Of a stretch of DNA of 64,000 bases, positions 49,281-62,141 are shown piece after piece. The DNA is from Cyclina sinensis. Lineage: Eukaryota; Mollusca; Bivalvia; Venerida; Veneridae. Every line of letters begins with the position of its first letter. Position 1 is the first letter of the stretch. The DNA is taken from assembly GCA_012932295.1 (NCBI GenBank), contig JAAONU010000013.1:6494603-6558602 (forward strand). The letters are read 5' to 3'. The position numbers and the translations under genes were made by a program. The notes below the pieces were generated by a model. That model searched no databases. It was not told where the DNA came from and worked only from the letters and a program-made list of their open reading frames with translations.

Positions 49281-52200
49281 ATGTAAGATGAAAAGACAGT
49301 TTGGTTGAAATTTATCGTATATTCTTCATACTCAATCTGCGACTTATTCTTGGATTTAGGGCAAGAAAATAAACAAGGCGAGGACATATCATGTATAAGA
49401 ACAAGTTGCAATGGTTATGATTTTGGCGAAAAATTCTGAATGTTTGTGTTTGTTGTCAGACAGTCAGATGTTCAGTTTTGTTTCTTGCCATTTTTACTGT
49501 TGTTTTGTTTTGTTGTTGTTGTTTTTGTTGTTGTTTTATTATTTTTTTGTCGGTTGAAGGTTCTTTAATTTAGGATGAGAGTTCAAATACTGTAAAGATG
49601 AGTAAGGACCAGAAATTAATAATTTAAAAAATAAGAGTTATCTATCTGCGCTATGCCAATGGACTGTGCTTATGTAGGAAATTGTAAATCCAATAGTCTC
49701 GCGGCATTTGTATCAGTTTTACATTTATTTACAAATAAACAGTGAATTTAGTATCTGTCTGCTAAAACCTTTTCTCTTTGCCATTTTTACGTTTTAAATT
49801 ACCTATTTTAGTACTTTTTACTTCGTAATCTAAACATTTTAGTTGTGCAGCGCTGATTTTTTTCCATCTGGTAATATTGTGATTAGACATTTCACCTACT
49901 TCTTGTACCTTTTTTGTTAACAGCAGTTTAACGGATCTCAGAATGACGTGTTTTGATATATTTTTGGCGATAAGGCTCCTAATATGTTAAATATTTTGTT
50001 CAGTATCTGTAGCATTGTGTTCAAACTGGACTACCTGATATGTTGATGGATAATATTTGCAATTTATTATTTTTTTTTTAGGAAAAAAAACAACCTATTT
50101 CTTGTCATTAATCAGAAACCTAGAACGCACACTTTTTTTATTTTTAAAAAAAAAAGACACATGTCACGAAAATGAATTAATTATTGTTTATACGTTTTCA
50201 TAATACTTTTTGAAATTATTTAAAATAAAAAAAATCTAAGTAATGAAACAGACATTTAAGAAAATACGGAAAACTACTATAAACCATTTTAATTCTGTTC
50301 GGTCCTGTGCCCCTATTATACATATTCATATAAGAAGAATAGTTCTGTTTTCAAGGACGGACTAAAAAATTTGGCGCTTTTAAACTTGACTTGGAAATGT
50401 GAAAGTAAGTTTTCTGTATCACACATTTTATTCACTGAAAATACTTCGAGAGATCGACACATGTATTTACAGTAATGAATGAATATAAAGTAACATTATT
50501 GGCTTCATAGTTCAGTTAAAGGTTTGATAAATATCGTTTTGTTTAAGTTTTTGCCCGAAAACAAACCGATGTTAAAATGAATTTTCAATAATTGCTTTGA
50601 TGGAGATAAACACATATATGTTAATGTTAAAAGTCAATTAAGACTACAAATATAAATTTTGGGCCTTATTTTATGAAAGTCAGCACGCTTGCATCAGCTA
50701 CCGGATTGAATACAGTCAATCAGTAAACTTAAATAATTCTTTTCAAAGTAAGGGCCCTGATGCATCAGATTCCGGGTTCACACCATACTTGTGACAAAGG
50801 GTGGAACACACAATGCCACATGCCTGCTTCTGTCAAAATTTCTACTGATGTCTACTGTCAAAAATCTCTATTCTCTATTTGATTTCCTGTAATACTTGCT
50901 TTGCAATTGTTTTCCTTAAATATATGTAATGTTAGAAATATATACTACGGTTGTAGTACAGATAATATCTCGAAAAAGATCTGAAGCCTGATCTGAATCC
51001 GTGCCTAGCATGCTAAACAAGTGTAAGCTGTCAGGAAGCCGGACTCAGGCGGTGCGGCATAACAATTATTTTCAATGATATTCAATTTTGTAATTCAACG
51101 TACGTGAAAAGTTCACATATTTATTGAACCTGAAACATTTTCGCAATCTATGAAATGTATTTTACCATTCATCATCGTTTTCTCATATAGGACTTATCAG
51201 CGAGTCGCACTGCAGTGCCTTAAGCCATTTAGTGTATTATGAGAAAGTGTTATTCATTAATATTTAATATATATGTAAAATGTTTGTGGTTTATATCGTT
51301 TTAAACTGTTTCGCTTATGTCTAAAGGTAATATTTTTTCTTTTATCTATTTATTGGGTTTTTTAAACTGCAATATGATTATCTTACTGTTTAAAGGTTTA
51401 ATCTCTTTATATACTGTATATAAATGAAATTTCTGTTATAAATAAATATTTATCACAGTAGTTATTAACTGTTCCGTCCATATTTTGTTGCCATAAACTT
51501 GATATAAAGCAAATATACGAAACAAAATGTCTCGGGCCACAAGTCCTTAACACTTTAACGCATATTAACTGACTTACTTATTTAGAACTTCGGTTCATTA
51601 CAAACGTATGTTTAAGGCTGAACCTTATCTTTTAATGCTGTGAGACATCCAGCTCGAATCCAAATCTTCCTAACCTGTACACTGCTTTACTTGTTAAATA
51701 TTCTGCTTTTGTTAACAATATTCGGCTATAGCTAGGCATTATGTACAAAGAGACTTTTAGTGAGGTTGTGTAAAAAATAAAGTTTTAGTCATCATTTTGT
51801 TGCTGTAAAGATCAAACAAAAACCAGCATTTTTTTTTCGAAAATGTTCCCAGTTTAACATTCATTCAAGTAAAAAGGGTAGCATCATAAAGGCAATGTAA
51901 TCATGCCCTACTATGAAATAAGTTTCTGTCGTTTGGGGAAATATGCTCAAAAAAGTGAAGTAAAGGATCAATCATTCTGAAACAACTTATCAAAAAGGAA
52001 ACCATTTCATTGTGGGTCCTTTGTATACGTTTCATTAGAAAATCTAATTCACGGTACTTTAAAAGGTTAATTTCTACCCATAGATATGCGCATCAAAGGT
52101 TATTTTTTTAGATTATGTTGGGCCTAACGTTGCAAATCAAGGCGGAATGGAATCTATGGTTTCAATGTGGTGTTAAAATGACTAAATATTCTAATATTGT

Positions 52201-53411
52201 TTTGGTAATATTAGAAAGACACAATATAACGTTGTTTTTACCTAGAATTTTTACATATAATTTTCTGTAACTCTGTAAAAGTGTTGAAAGTATTCGCAAC
52301 TTTCATTTTGACTGGCCCATGGAAAAACTGCTGAAGTGCAACCAGAGCCCTCTTTCACTTATCCGCGAAAGAATTGCGGATTCAAGCCATGATTCTAAAG
52401 TGATGAGTTCTAAATCTTTCAAGAAAAACGAGGATTAGTCTGCAAATGTAATAAACCTATAGAACAGAACTCGGCCTAAACAAGAAGTATGTTTTGTAAA
52501 ACGAGTAGAAACAGACACATTTCAAAATCATTGGAGTAGAAACAGTAACATTTCAAAATCATTGCGGAAATTTTAATGATGACTTTATTCAACATTTATG
52601 CATATATTTTTCTAACTGATTTCCCACAAAACCACAGAAATCTTGCCGTCACATACAATGTTTTGGCCAAAAGAGCGATGTATGGATCTGTCCTGAATAT
52701 TTTTATTATATACTTAGCGTGATTTATCATTCACTTGCATTGCAATGCAATATATCCCATACCGGTATGGAATAAATTAAGTTTCACTGCTTGTGTAATA
52801 ATTCATTTGGTTTATTTGATATGCAGCTGAGCCTTGTGCTTGAGTGATTACAGTTCATACTTACTTTAAGTTCAATTGTAACAAGTTATCTAATGTACAG
52901 ATGGGTGTGTTTGCATAAGGACGTTCCACGGGCAACGACTGGAACTAGAACCCAGCAGACTGGAGTAGAGCGCATTGTCCATTAAGCTCTTAGAGCTTGA
53001 CCATGCTTTAGGACAAGCTGAAATCTTTGCCAAGAAGAGAGTCATTTTCTTAATAGAGCTTAAACTCATAAAAAGGAAGACTACATAATTTCAATAGTTT
53101 GTGTATAACGAGTTGATACTGTGTCCTAAAGAGACAAGTGATCCTAACTTTATCATCTTTGGTAAAGGAATCATGACAGAGAATGCGCAGCGCATATAGG
53201 AACAGACCAGCTAGTAATGAAGCGAAGTACTGACGGATTACCTCAGTCTTTTGTGATACTTGATGAGGTATGTAAAGTAGATGTGTAGAGGTGCATGCTC
53301 TTTCAGAGGACGTCCGAGTAGTCACACGTTTAAATACGTAAAATTATTGTCAGAAATCGATTGATTAATTTGTTTAAATGATTGTATTTTCAGCAGAATG
53401 ACTGAGCCAGA
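49281..53411. other. Region between the two raftlin-like genes
   Basis: Holds the 3' UTR of raftlin-like 1, T-rich low complexity (about 49500-49550) and AT-rich unique-looking sequence. A minus-strand tRNA-like block lies at about 52932-52992 (AATGGACAATGCGC, then GGGTTCTAGTTCC on the minus strand), and a B-box-like CCGGGTTCACACC near 50774. No coding exon seen. The upstream exon or promoter of raftlin-like 2 should lie near 53300: an acceptor-like TATTTTCAG ends at about 53394, 17 nt before its ATG. Confidence 0.65.
49368..49373 (+). promoter_or_regulatory. Candidate polyadenylation signal, raftlin-like 1
   Basis: AATAAA, 88 nt after the stop; another AATAAA is at 49734-49739. Confidence 0.4.
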
Positions 53412-55424
53412 ATGGGTGGCAATTCAACAAAATTTTCAACACATAACCAGACTCAGCTAGGAAGCACCTTTCCGGAACTTCCGCCATATAGTGGACTTCC
53501 GGTTGAATACAAGCATGTAGCTGTCAATGCTGAACTGGATACACAATCTCACTTCAGTTTTATGGAACAAAATATGACCATACAAGCAACCAATGAGGAA
53601 CAGTACCACAGACAGTTAGCGACATTATATGATGAAGGATACAAGTTGTTGGCCTTTGTTTCACAACCTGGATCTATCAAGAACTATGATTTGCCTTCAG
53701 CTGGATACAATAAAATAAATATCAGATTTGATGGAATTTTCCGGAAATGCTTTCATGACGAAAAGAAACTGTCGGAGCTCCAAGTCGTGAAATCAACAGT
53801 ATCCAATCAGATGTTTCAGATGTGGTCAGGTGACATTTTACTGAATGCTGGTTCCGAAACAGACAGCCTGACAAGTGGTGCTTTGATTAAAAGTGGTGGT
53901 AAAAAAGGAATTACCAAAGAAAATTACCATATTTTTCAAAGTCTGAGCACTATAGCACAGGAAGGCGGAAGGCTTATAAGCGTGGAATTGACTGGTATGT
54001 CGAGAGAACAAATTGAGATACAAAAGCAATATTTGGAAAGACAATCCAAGAAACACCACGTAACTACAGACTCATTGCCATCTATGCGTAAGTAAACATC
54101 GTCATTATTTACCTTGTACTTAATTTAATAGGCGCGTTGTTAAGTTTAAAAATCAAATTCAGAAAGACATCAAAATAGGTAAATAATATCAAGACGGTTG
54201 CATAACAAGTCTACATATGGTAGTCTCAGTTTTGTTGTTGTCGAACTGTGTATGGATTAATTACTTGGAAAGGAAGACTTCCTAACCAGAGCCTATCTGT
54301 TGAATAGATAAGCGAAGTTGCCAGCATTTTTTTTAACTGAAGGAGCTCTATTGTAATTGATGATAGTAACATAAGTAAGAAAAGTCTGTTCTTTAAACTG
54401 TAAATTACTGTCAATAGTTTGTACGAAATGAAAGGCAACGTGCTGGACTTTTCAGCACAATCCAGGGGTGGAGAGTTCGAATCCCACCTCCTCCACTTAT
54501 AATCTTTCTTTTGGGTGAGACGTTAAATTGAGGTCCCGTGCATTATTGCTATACACTAATGATGGGAAAAAAAACAGAAGGGTTTTCTGGAATGGGATCC
54601 TTTCAGTTTCATGCACTACCTCCAACAACATAAAATAACTGATCTTTACAGTTGGCGTCGGTCAAATGGCCAACAGGTACCCTCGTTAAGCAGACAACTA
54701 AGTGGCACTGAACTTTGCTGATAATGTGAAGTCGGAACTCATAATTAACAGTTCATACATTAATTAGCTTTTAATAGCGACACAGATTTTGTGTTGTTGT
54801 TATTTTCTTTTACAACAATCTGTTGATTTTACAGAAGTAGCCGTAGATGTGTTTTTCGAGATTTCACGTCAGCCCAGTAACGAAAGGTATGCGTATAAAA
54901 TTGCAAGTTGTCCAATAGTGTCAAAATACCATCACAGTTTTCCGCGTGGTCACTTCACTTCCACAATAGACTGGCAGAGCGTGACGTCACAGTATTTGGG
55001 AAAAGGTTGGAAATTAGTAGAAATAGTCGAGGATTATTCAGTGACAAATTTGACTCACATAAACGCCATTAGGGTCAACAGTGATCTTGTAAAGAATTGC
55101 CTTTGGATATTCGAGAAGCCATTATCGAGACTAGATGAAAATAGACCGTTTTACGAGATAACCATACTAGATCACTGGATTAAGTCACACAGTCATGGTC
55201 ATAATCTGGGTCAGGGAGGAGCAGAGGTAAATATAACGACCGACTTGGAATCTGTACTCCAACATTATGGACAAAACGGTTGGGAAGTTTTGAAAATTCT
55301 GGAGACCCCTGACACAAAATGTGAAGGTACTTTTCAGCCTACAGCTTTTACAAGGGTGGTAATATTCTTCCAGCGTCTGACTGAAAACGATACAAGGCTG
55401 GTTAGCGAGCAGACGAAAATATAA
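53412..55424 (+). CDS. Raftlin-like protein 2 (two coding exons)
   Basis: Coding exons 53412-54087 and 54835-55424; GT-AG, phase 1, splice position identical to raftlin-like 1; 421 aa. N-terminus MGGNSTK is again a myristoylation-type site without Cys3. Shared blocks with copy 1: FPELPPYSGLP, FSFMEQNMTIQATNEEQY, YDEGYKLLAFVSQPGS, FDGIFRKCF, GGRLISVELTGMS, then VAVDVFFEISRQPS, IDWQSVTSQYLGKGWKLVEI, NCLWIFEKP, LDHW, NGWEVLKILETPDT and FFQRL. Differences: about 12 extra residues (Gly/Lys-rich, near residues 155-175), and the Pro-rich C-terminal tail of copy 1 is missing, ending soon after FFQRL. Intron 1 (54088-54834) is longer than in copy 1 because of a SINE. The role as for copy 1 is inferred from family membership only. 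Confidence 0.85.
54424..54720 (+). mobile_element. tRNA-headed SINE in raftlin-like 2 intron
   Basis: Head 54424-54497 has AACGTGCTGGACTTTTCAGC in the D-to-anticodon part and a B box GAGTTCGAATCCC. The body contains a GAGACGTTAAATTGAGGTCC block and ends near 54720. The intron of raftlin-like 1 lacks it. Confidence 0.7.
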
Positions 55425-56996
55425 TCTGAAGCATGCTGGGAATGAGGTCTGCACTCAGTGACCCAACCACCTCCACTTTTCATCGAAACCTAAATTAGCT
55501 TCAGTTAATTCATAAAAAATATCAATATTAACTTAATCTTGAATTCTCATTGTAGTTTTATTTTTTTATCAATATTACTGACAGTGTCACTGTGTAAGTC
55601 GTCTGCATATTATCATTATTGTTACTGTATCATTAATTTATTTTACTGACCTGTGCACGTTATTACATCGGAAACTGGCATGTTTGAAATATAACCATAC
55701 CTTTTAGTTTGAAAACTAAAAACTTTCAACAGGTTCCAAATGAATTTTGTTCTCTTGTGCCTTTCAATTTCTTTCAGTGTTCAGTAAAATTAACGACACA
55801 ATGCTTTATAATCTGCTTTATAACGCAAATTCAATATGCTACATGTAAATCTATATGTACAATATTATATGCTTGTATGAGACAACCAAACCGTCCTGGT
55901 CATAATATTGTCACTGGGAGATAATGACTCCTGTCTCAGTAAATGACATGCAGAACAGAGAGACCAAAACTATATTTCATTTCTCTTGAAATTATAACCC
56001 TTGTCTGCTTTGTTTGTCGTTTTTCATTTGAAAATGAAACAAAAAAGATCTTCAGAAAGAAGAGAACAAGTCTAGAAAACAACTTTGTTTTTATTCAATT
56101 CATAACGAAATAACAAAATTATTGAATTAGTTTATCTAGAAAATAATTACATGCATCTATCCGATAGACGAAATGTTTTGCTGACCCTTGATGAAAACCT
56201 GCCACAGGTGGCCCTAATGGAAGTATGGTTACATTTTTTTTATGAAAATTGTGGAAAATGTTTTATAAACTTGTACGTACATGCACATGAATATGTTAAC
56301 ACTTAATTCAAATATCATTTTGTCCTTACATTGTTTAAATGTGTGATGACTTTACATGTAGGTGACATTATGGCCTTTGATTCAACGGTGGCTATATGAC
56401 TTTACAATGACGCGATTGGGAACTATTTCCACAGTATTATTTCTGGAAATGTCTGTATTTACAAGCCAATTCAAAATGGTGATATATTTATTTATGTAAT
56501 GATCACAGATTTTTAAAAGTTACCAATTCAAAAATCAAATGTAAAGTTATGTTTTTATCTCATTGAAATATGTTAAAACAAGCGCTACATTCAAATGACT
56601 GCCATGCCCCTGGCGGGGCCACAAAAATGTTAAAAGTTTTGTGACAAACAGACAGACCAAAAACAATATGCCCTCCCTCCAGGGGCATGAAAAGCAAAAA
56701 ATTCACCATGATTAATATAGGTGAAACCATTATTCACTGAAAGAAATAAAGAAAGAAAAATACACATTTAAATATACAAAGCAAGCAACAAAATGAGAAT
56801 TAAGACTAATCTAAATACATGTACAGCAAGTATCTTAAAGTTAATACTTGTTGAACAATATATTTTCAAACAGAAACTGAGAACTATTTACTGCAAAAAA
56901 AACCTGCGAAAGTCATGTACACTGAAAAAAAAGACTGCACAGATGAAATAACTGGACATATTAAAACACATATCCTGAAAATAAAACTGAACAATA

Positions 56997-57942
56997 AACA
57001 AAAGGGCCATGACAGCCCTAGAACGCTCACCCGAATACTTTGCCTTTGGGTCTGCTGTTGTGCAAACATCAAAAGCTTTTTTAAGATTCTCCTTATATAA
57101 ATCTATATGAATTCAAGTGACCCCCCCAGGGTAGAGCCAATTTTCACTCAAGAGGCATAATTTGAAGGAACTTGGTAGATGACCTCTAGCTAATGCTCCA
57201 TTAAAAATATCTGAGTTCTAAGCTTTGTGGTTTCAGACAACAAGTTTTTTAAAGAGTTGCCTATATATGCCAATGTAAAATCAACTGACCCCCGGGGCAG
57301 GGCCAAATTTGTCCCCAAGGGCATAATTTGAACAAACTTGGTAGCAGTCCACTAGACACATACCAAATCTTAAGGCTCCGGACTTTGTGGTTTCAGACAA
57401 GAAAAATTTCAAAGTTTTCCCTATATAAGCCTACGCAAAATAAATTGACCCCCGGGGCAGGGCCAAATTTGACCCCATGGGCATAATTTGAACAAACTTG
57501 GTAGAGGTCCACTAGACAATGCTACATACCAAATCTTAAGGCTCAGGGCCTTATGGTTTCAGACAAGAAGATTTTCGCAGGGCGGGCCCAAATTTGACCC
57601 CAGGGGTATTATTTGAACAAATCTGGCAGAAGTCCACTAGACAATGCTACCTACCAAATCTTAAGGCTCGGGCCCTGTGGTTTCAGACAAGAAGATTTTC
57701 AAAGTTTTTCCTTTCAGTTGACATAGCAACCAGAGTTCTTGATGGACTTCAATTCTTTGAACAGCTTTGGTAGAGCTTCATGCAAGGAATATCCCAGGCA
57801 TGTTTCATCAAAGTTGGCTTAGCGGTTTAAGAGAAGAGTCCTTCAAGTCAAATTGTTGATGCCGCTCGACGACGCACGCCGGACAATCAATTATATCCCA
57901 ATAGCTCACCTCTGAGCACTTTGTGCTCAGGTGAGCTAAAAA
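56997..57942 (+). mobile_element. ACAAGAGGG/GAGCTAAAAA repeat, + strand
   Basis: Begins AACAAAAGGGCCATGACAGCCC and ends CTCAGGTGAGCTAAAAA, with the right-end hairpin GAGCACTTTGTGCTC. Internally about four units of 110-150 bp, each with AATTTGAACAAACTTGGTAG and TTGTGGTTTCAGACAAGAA. No open frame. Confidence 0.82.
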
Positions 57943-59822
57943 TCTATAATTCACATAAGAAAAAGATAAAGAACCTGAATTAACATAAATGTGCCTCTTA
58001 ATTAATATCATATTTTTGTGATGTATAAATAGCATTAAGTCTGGTACAATAGTTTATAAATGCCATGTTATACCGGGAAATGAGTGTCTCTGCTTTAACA
58101 TCAAAGAAACTTGCTTTAAGAAATAATATGTATCCAGGCGTGGTTCATCATAGAATAACCCACGTTTTGAGTTCTTATGCATAGGAATATATGACTAAGA
58201 CCATAGGCCTGAGTGATATATTGTTTCGCATAAAAACGAAAAACGCGGGGGCTTTTCTACAATAAACCACAACTGGATACTCTACGATACACGACCAAAG
58301 AATAAACCACATTGTGAAATAAGTGTTAACTATTTCTTATGATCGCAAAAACACTTGCGCGGTACGCCCCTGGGTTTGGCTGTTAAAATTTCCTCCCTCG
58401 ATATATGTAAGAGTTGGCTTCCACATAATAAGTTGATCTATCCAATAAATGAACAAATAAACAACACACTTTTCATCAGTTGATAATTTCTTTTTTTATT
58501 TCCAACTAAAATTGCAATTTACTAATAAATTAAATGTTCAAACAAAATTTTGTGCCATTTTGCAGCCTAACTTTGTTGTTGTTGTATGCCGGTAATACTA
58601 CGATTCCTACGGTAGTATTTACAAACATCACATGACTTTCATTCATAAAAATTTTATACTCGGGGTGATGGCTGTTCACGGAACAGCCAAAACAACAAGC
58701 GCACGCGCGTGGTATACTGCAGGATAACCGGAGTTTATTTTCTTCTTTGTATATATAGGCTATTTTTAGATCGTGTTAGAATTTACTTTTGATGTACAGT
58801 AAGCTTGATGTAATTTGCACTAACTGGTAGTTACAATGAGAACAAACATGAATTATTAAAATAATGTATCTGAAATGTCTGTGAACCAAAAGATTTAGGT
58901 GAAAAGATAATCAGCCATGAATTCAAAGAGCTACATGTATAGAAGTTGATGACTGCACAAAATAAAGTACACATATCTTTTAAAATGCAATTTAGAGCAA
59001 CGTTTTGAAACAAAAAAATATGTAAAATAAAGGAACAAAGAAGTAAGAAAGAATAGGGAAAAACTATGTAAACAAGTGTTCAATTTTTTAGTTTGACCAT
59101 GTTTAGCAAACACCTATGAACATTTTGGTTTTTACTTACAAGTGTGAATGTCTTGTTAAAAGAAATTTACTAGAAAATCATGTATTTTCTTAATATTCGA
59201 AACACTTCTACTATATCCTATTTTCATTTGTTAGTTCAATTATAAAAGAAAAAAACAATCTAAGTTGCAAAATAAAATGTATGCCAATGAAACTGAATAA
59301 AAAATATCAGATTTAGCATTTAACTGTAAATCTATGGACCTGAGAAAAACTATTATAACTAAAAAAGATATAAGAAAAACATACAATAAATTGGCACTGT
59401 CCTATTGAAGTGGAGACAACTACAGCTTGTATGAGTAGTATCTGAGATGATTATGAAAATGTAACAATCTATAGAAAAACAGACAACAATTCAACAACTG
59501 CTCCATAGAAAAATAAAACAACGCCATAGGTAAACATGTAACAACAGTGAAACCATGTATATAACATATGAACACAATGTCACAGCCTTGCAAAATTTAC
59601 AAGTCGTATATTAAATTTGAGCACAGAAATATCTTACTCCACCCAGAGTTACTTCCCCTATCATATCCTTCCACAGCCAAAATCTTTTTTCTATGTTTTT
59701 CTTTCTGTAGTTTTTTTCTGCTTTGAACAAATCTTTTTATTTTGAGATGTTCTGATTTTATAAAAAGAAGAAATGAAAATCAAATTGAAACAAGTAAATT
59801 TGTGAGCTAATGCTCACTAGTG

Positions 59823-60822
59823 ATACCCCCGCTATCAGAAATTTGACTTTCATAATGTAATTTGCATTTGTCATATGTATAAAGAGTGTCAATTTTTTCC
59901 GAGTATTTACCTGAATTTAATACAACTTCATCCAAGGCACAGCTAGATGGATATGAAAATGGTCAGAATAATGAACAGGTATTACATCTGTGATTTCTGA
60001 TTCATCGAAGTCTTTATTCACAAAAACACGATCAAGTGAACCTCTTTTTCTGTGTGTTGGTAACTTCTGAGTATTCGGTAAACAGGAAGTAGATGAGCAA
60101 GGAGCATATAATCGCTTTATACCATATGAGAATATAGGATAAAGCAATATGCAAAATATCAGGCTGCTGCATCTTATAGTTGCTGAGAAAACTGTGACGT
60201 AAATTGTGAATGTATGTCAACTATGTGTAAAAATCTAAGTATTCGGTAAACAGGAAGTAGATGAGCAAGGAGCATAAAATTGCTTTACACCATATGGGAC
60301 TATAAGATAAAGCAATATTCAAAATATCAGGCTGCTGCATCTTATAGTTGCTGAGAAAACTGTGACGGAAATTGTGAATTTACGTCAACTATGTGTAAAA
60401 ATCTAAGTATTCGGTAAACAGGAAGTAGATGAGCAAGGAGCATAAAATCGCTTTACACCATATGGGACTATAGGATAAAGCAATATGCAAAATATCAGGC
60501 GGCTGCATGCTCTAGTTGCTTAGAAAACTGCGACGGAAAATAAAGATGTCGTTTGGTTGATGTAATGCACCTATGTAGTGACAAAATCTAAAAATATTCG
60601 GTAAACAAGAAGTAGATGAGCAAGGAGCATAAAATTGCTTTACACCATATGGGACTATAGGGTATAGCAATATGTGAAATATCACGCTTCTGCATGTTAT
60701 AGTTGCTGAGAAAACTGCAACGGAAATTTGTTACGGATGGACGGACGGACGGATGGACGGACGGACGGACACAAGGACATGGGTAAAACAGTATACCCCC
60801 CACTTCTTCGAAGCGGGGGTAT
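59823..60822. mobile_element. Inverted-repeat element (ATACCCCCGCT ends) with internal ~168-bp tandem repeat
   Basis: Left end ATACCCCCGCT (59823-59833) and right end AGCGGGGGTAT (60812-60822) are perfect 11-bp inverted repeats. The right end can also fold with ACCCCCCACTTC next to it. The interior has four copies of a unit starting ATTCGGTAAACAGGAAGTAG at 60073, 60241, 60409 and 60596 (periods 168, 168, 187), then a GGACGGACGGAC microsatellite (60722-60770). The left part includes a retrotransposon-endonuclease relic. No transposase. Confidence 0.8.
59922..60066 (-). pseudogene. Fragment of an endonuclease/exonuclease/phosphatase (LINE-type) domain
   Basis: The minus-strand frame reads LPTHRKRGSLDRVFVNKD, then ITDVIPVHYSDHFHIHLAV. 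The R-G-S-L-D-R-V-F-V strand and the terminal S-D-H motif are typical of the C-terminal end of EEP-fold endonucleases in non-LTR retrotransposons. Only about 48 residues remain, and the frame runs into the tandem repeat upstream. A dead fragment; a host EEP enzyme origin is possible but less likely. Confidence 0.6.
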
Positions 60823-61659
60823 AATAAAGTTTATTGTAGTCATCATCCTTTTACATGTTTGGTGGCAGTAATAACTGTAAGGTAAGGGAAATAACTGTGG
60901 CATGGCGTTTGATGTCAATCATTGGCAACAAGTGTGTAATATTTTTTTTTAACCAACTTTTCAATCAAGTGTCCCAACGTATCGTTTAATAAAGAATTAT
61001 TTTCTTGCTGAAAACCCCAACATTTAGTATACCTAACAGAAGGAATGTGCAAATTAAAAATCACTTGTAATGGTTTGAATATGGACCTAATTAGTTTTGA
61101 GCTGATCATAGTTTTCTCTTGTGAGTTTTAGTGAGTACACAATGGTCTAAGCTGTAAATGATCCATCTTCGGTCTACAGTGGAATCCTGACCCTTTCAGT
61201 TAATAGGAGTCATCAACCCTAGCCCGTCGCTAAAAAATACTTAGTCAAATTTTCCTTTTCATCAAAATTATATATCATTTTAAAACATTTGTACCATCAA
61301 TTGTGAAGATAGGTGAAATTATCAATTGAATTTAGAAATTTTTGTAGCCACTGGCCAATTTTTCTAACGGAAATGCTAATATTGCAACCATGGAGTGTTC
61401 ATTTTTTGTTTTATTATGAGAATTATTTGCAGCCATATATGGAAAAGCCTGTGGCTGTAAAACAAATGTCATGTGCCCACTGTGATAAGAAATAACTTTC
61501 AAGACTTATTTATGAGAGTTAAAAAACATGGAAAGACTTGCTGAGATTACATGAAAATAAACAGAACAACAGTTACAATCACAGAATATCAATACCACTT
61601 GAGATTTCAACCAAAGAAAATTTAATACTGTTGCAGGTCTGAAAGCCGACACATTTGTT

Positions 61660-62053
61660 CTACCAGTTTTGGTATGGTGCTGTTTTCCCGGAGAATACTT
61701 TGAAAGTTCCATCATCCTTCTCTGATAACTCTGCCCAAAAGAATGCTTTTATTCCCTTGAAACCTTCCTTTGTTATCCTGGCTGCGAGGGTGTTAAAACC
61801 TGGATAGACAGATATTATTCCTAACAAGGTAAAACAGCTATATGACACATGAAATTTATAATCTGAATAAAGAAAATCATAAAATTAAATTACTTCAATG
61901 ACAAGCACTAGAACTATTCAGCCAGTTTCAGACATTTTTGTATGTTAATATTTTATCCAATTTTTTTTTTCACCTAAACTGGTCTTCCTCTCTTAAGTAC
62001 AGACCTGCAAGGGAGACCACTCTGATTATTTCAAAGTCATTAGCAATCGCAAT
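61660..62053 (-). CDS. Last two exons of an unidentified minus-strand gene (partial)
   Basis: On the minus strand: exon 62053-62005 (49 nt; acceptor TTGTTTTCAG, donor G|GTCTGT), then the terminal exon 61820-61660 (acceptor TTACCTTGTTAG), stop at 61662-61660. Joined, they read IAIANDFEIIRVVSLAG / IISVYPGFNTLAARITKEG / FKGIKAFFWAELSEKDDG and end KTAPYQNW. The phases fit (1 nt + 2 nt), and composition is protein-like, with charged and aromatic residues in balance. I do not recognise the family. Upstream exons were not found; a repeat occupies 62142-63590, so the rest probably lies beyond the window. An alternative donor at the end of 61974-62053 exists but breaks the frame. Confidence 0.45.
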
Positions 62054-62141
62054 CTGAAAACAACACAGTCTAAAATCTGAACTCTATGACTGGTCTCATT
62101 AGCAGGTCTTTATTATACTTAAATTTAACACTTGAATACAA

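Larger units (their letters stand above)
55425..61659. other. Repeat-rich region downstream of raftlin-like 2
   Basis: No gene found. Contains the 3' UTR of raftlin-like 2, a small element with CATGCCCCTGG / CCAGGGGCATG ends (56606-56692), an ACAAGAGGG/GAGCTAAAAA repeat (56997-57942), an inverted-repeat element (59823-60822) with an endonuclease relic, and otherwise AT-rich sequence in which I see nothing (55500-56580, 57950-59800, 60830-61650). Confidence 0.65.

Noticed and set aside
60588..60918. Minus-strand frames with PSVRPSVRPS repeats
   Set aside because: They read the GGACGGAC microsatellite at the end of an inverted-repeat element.
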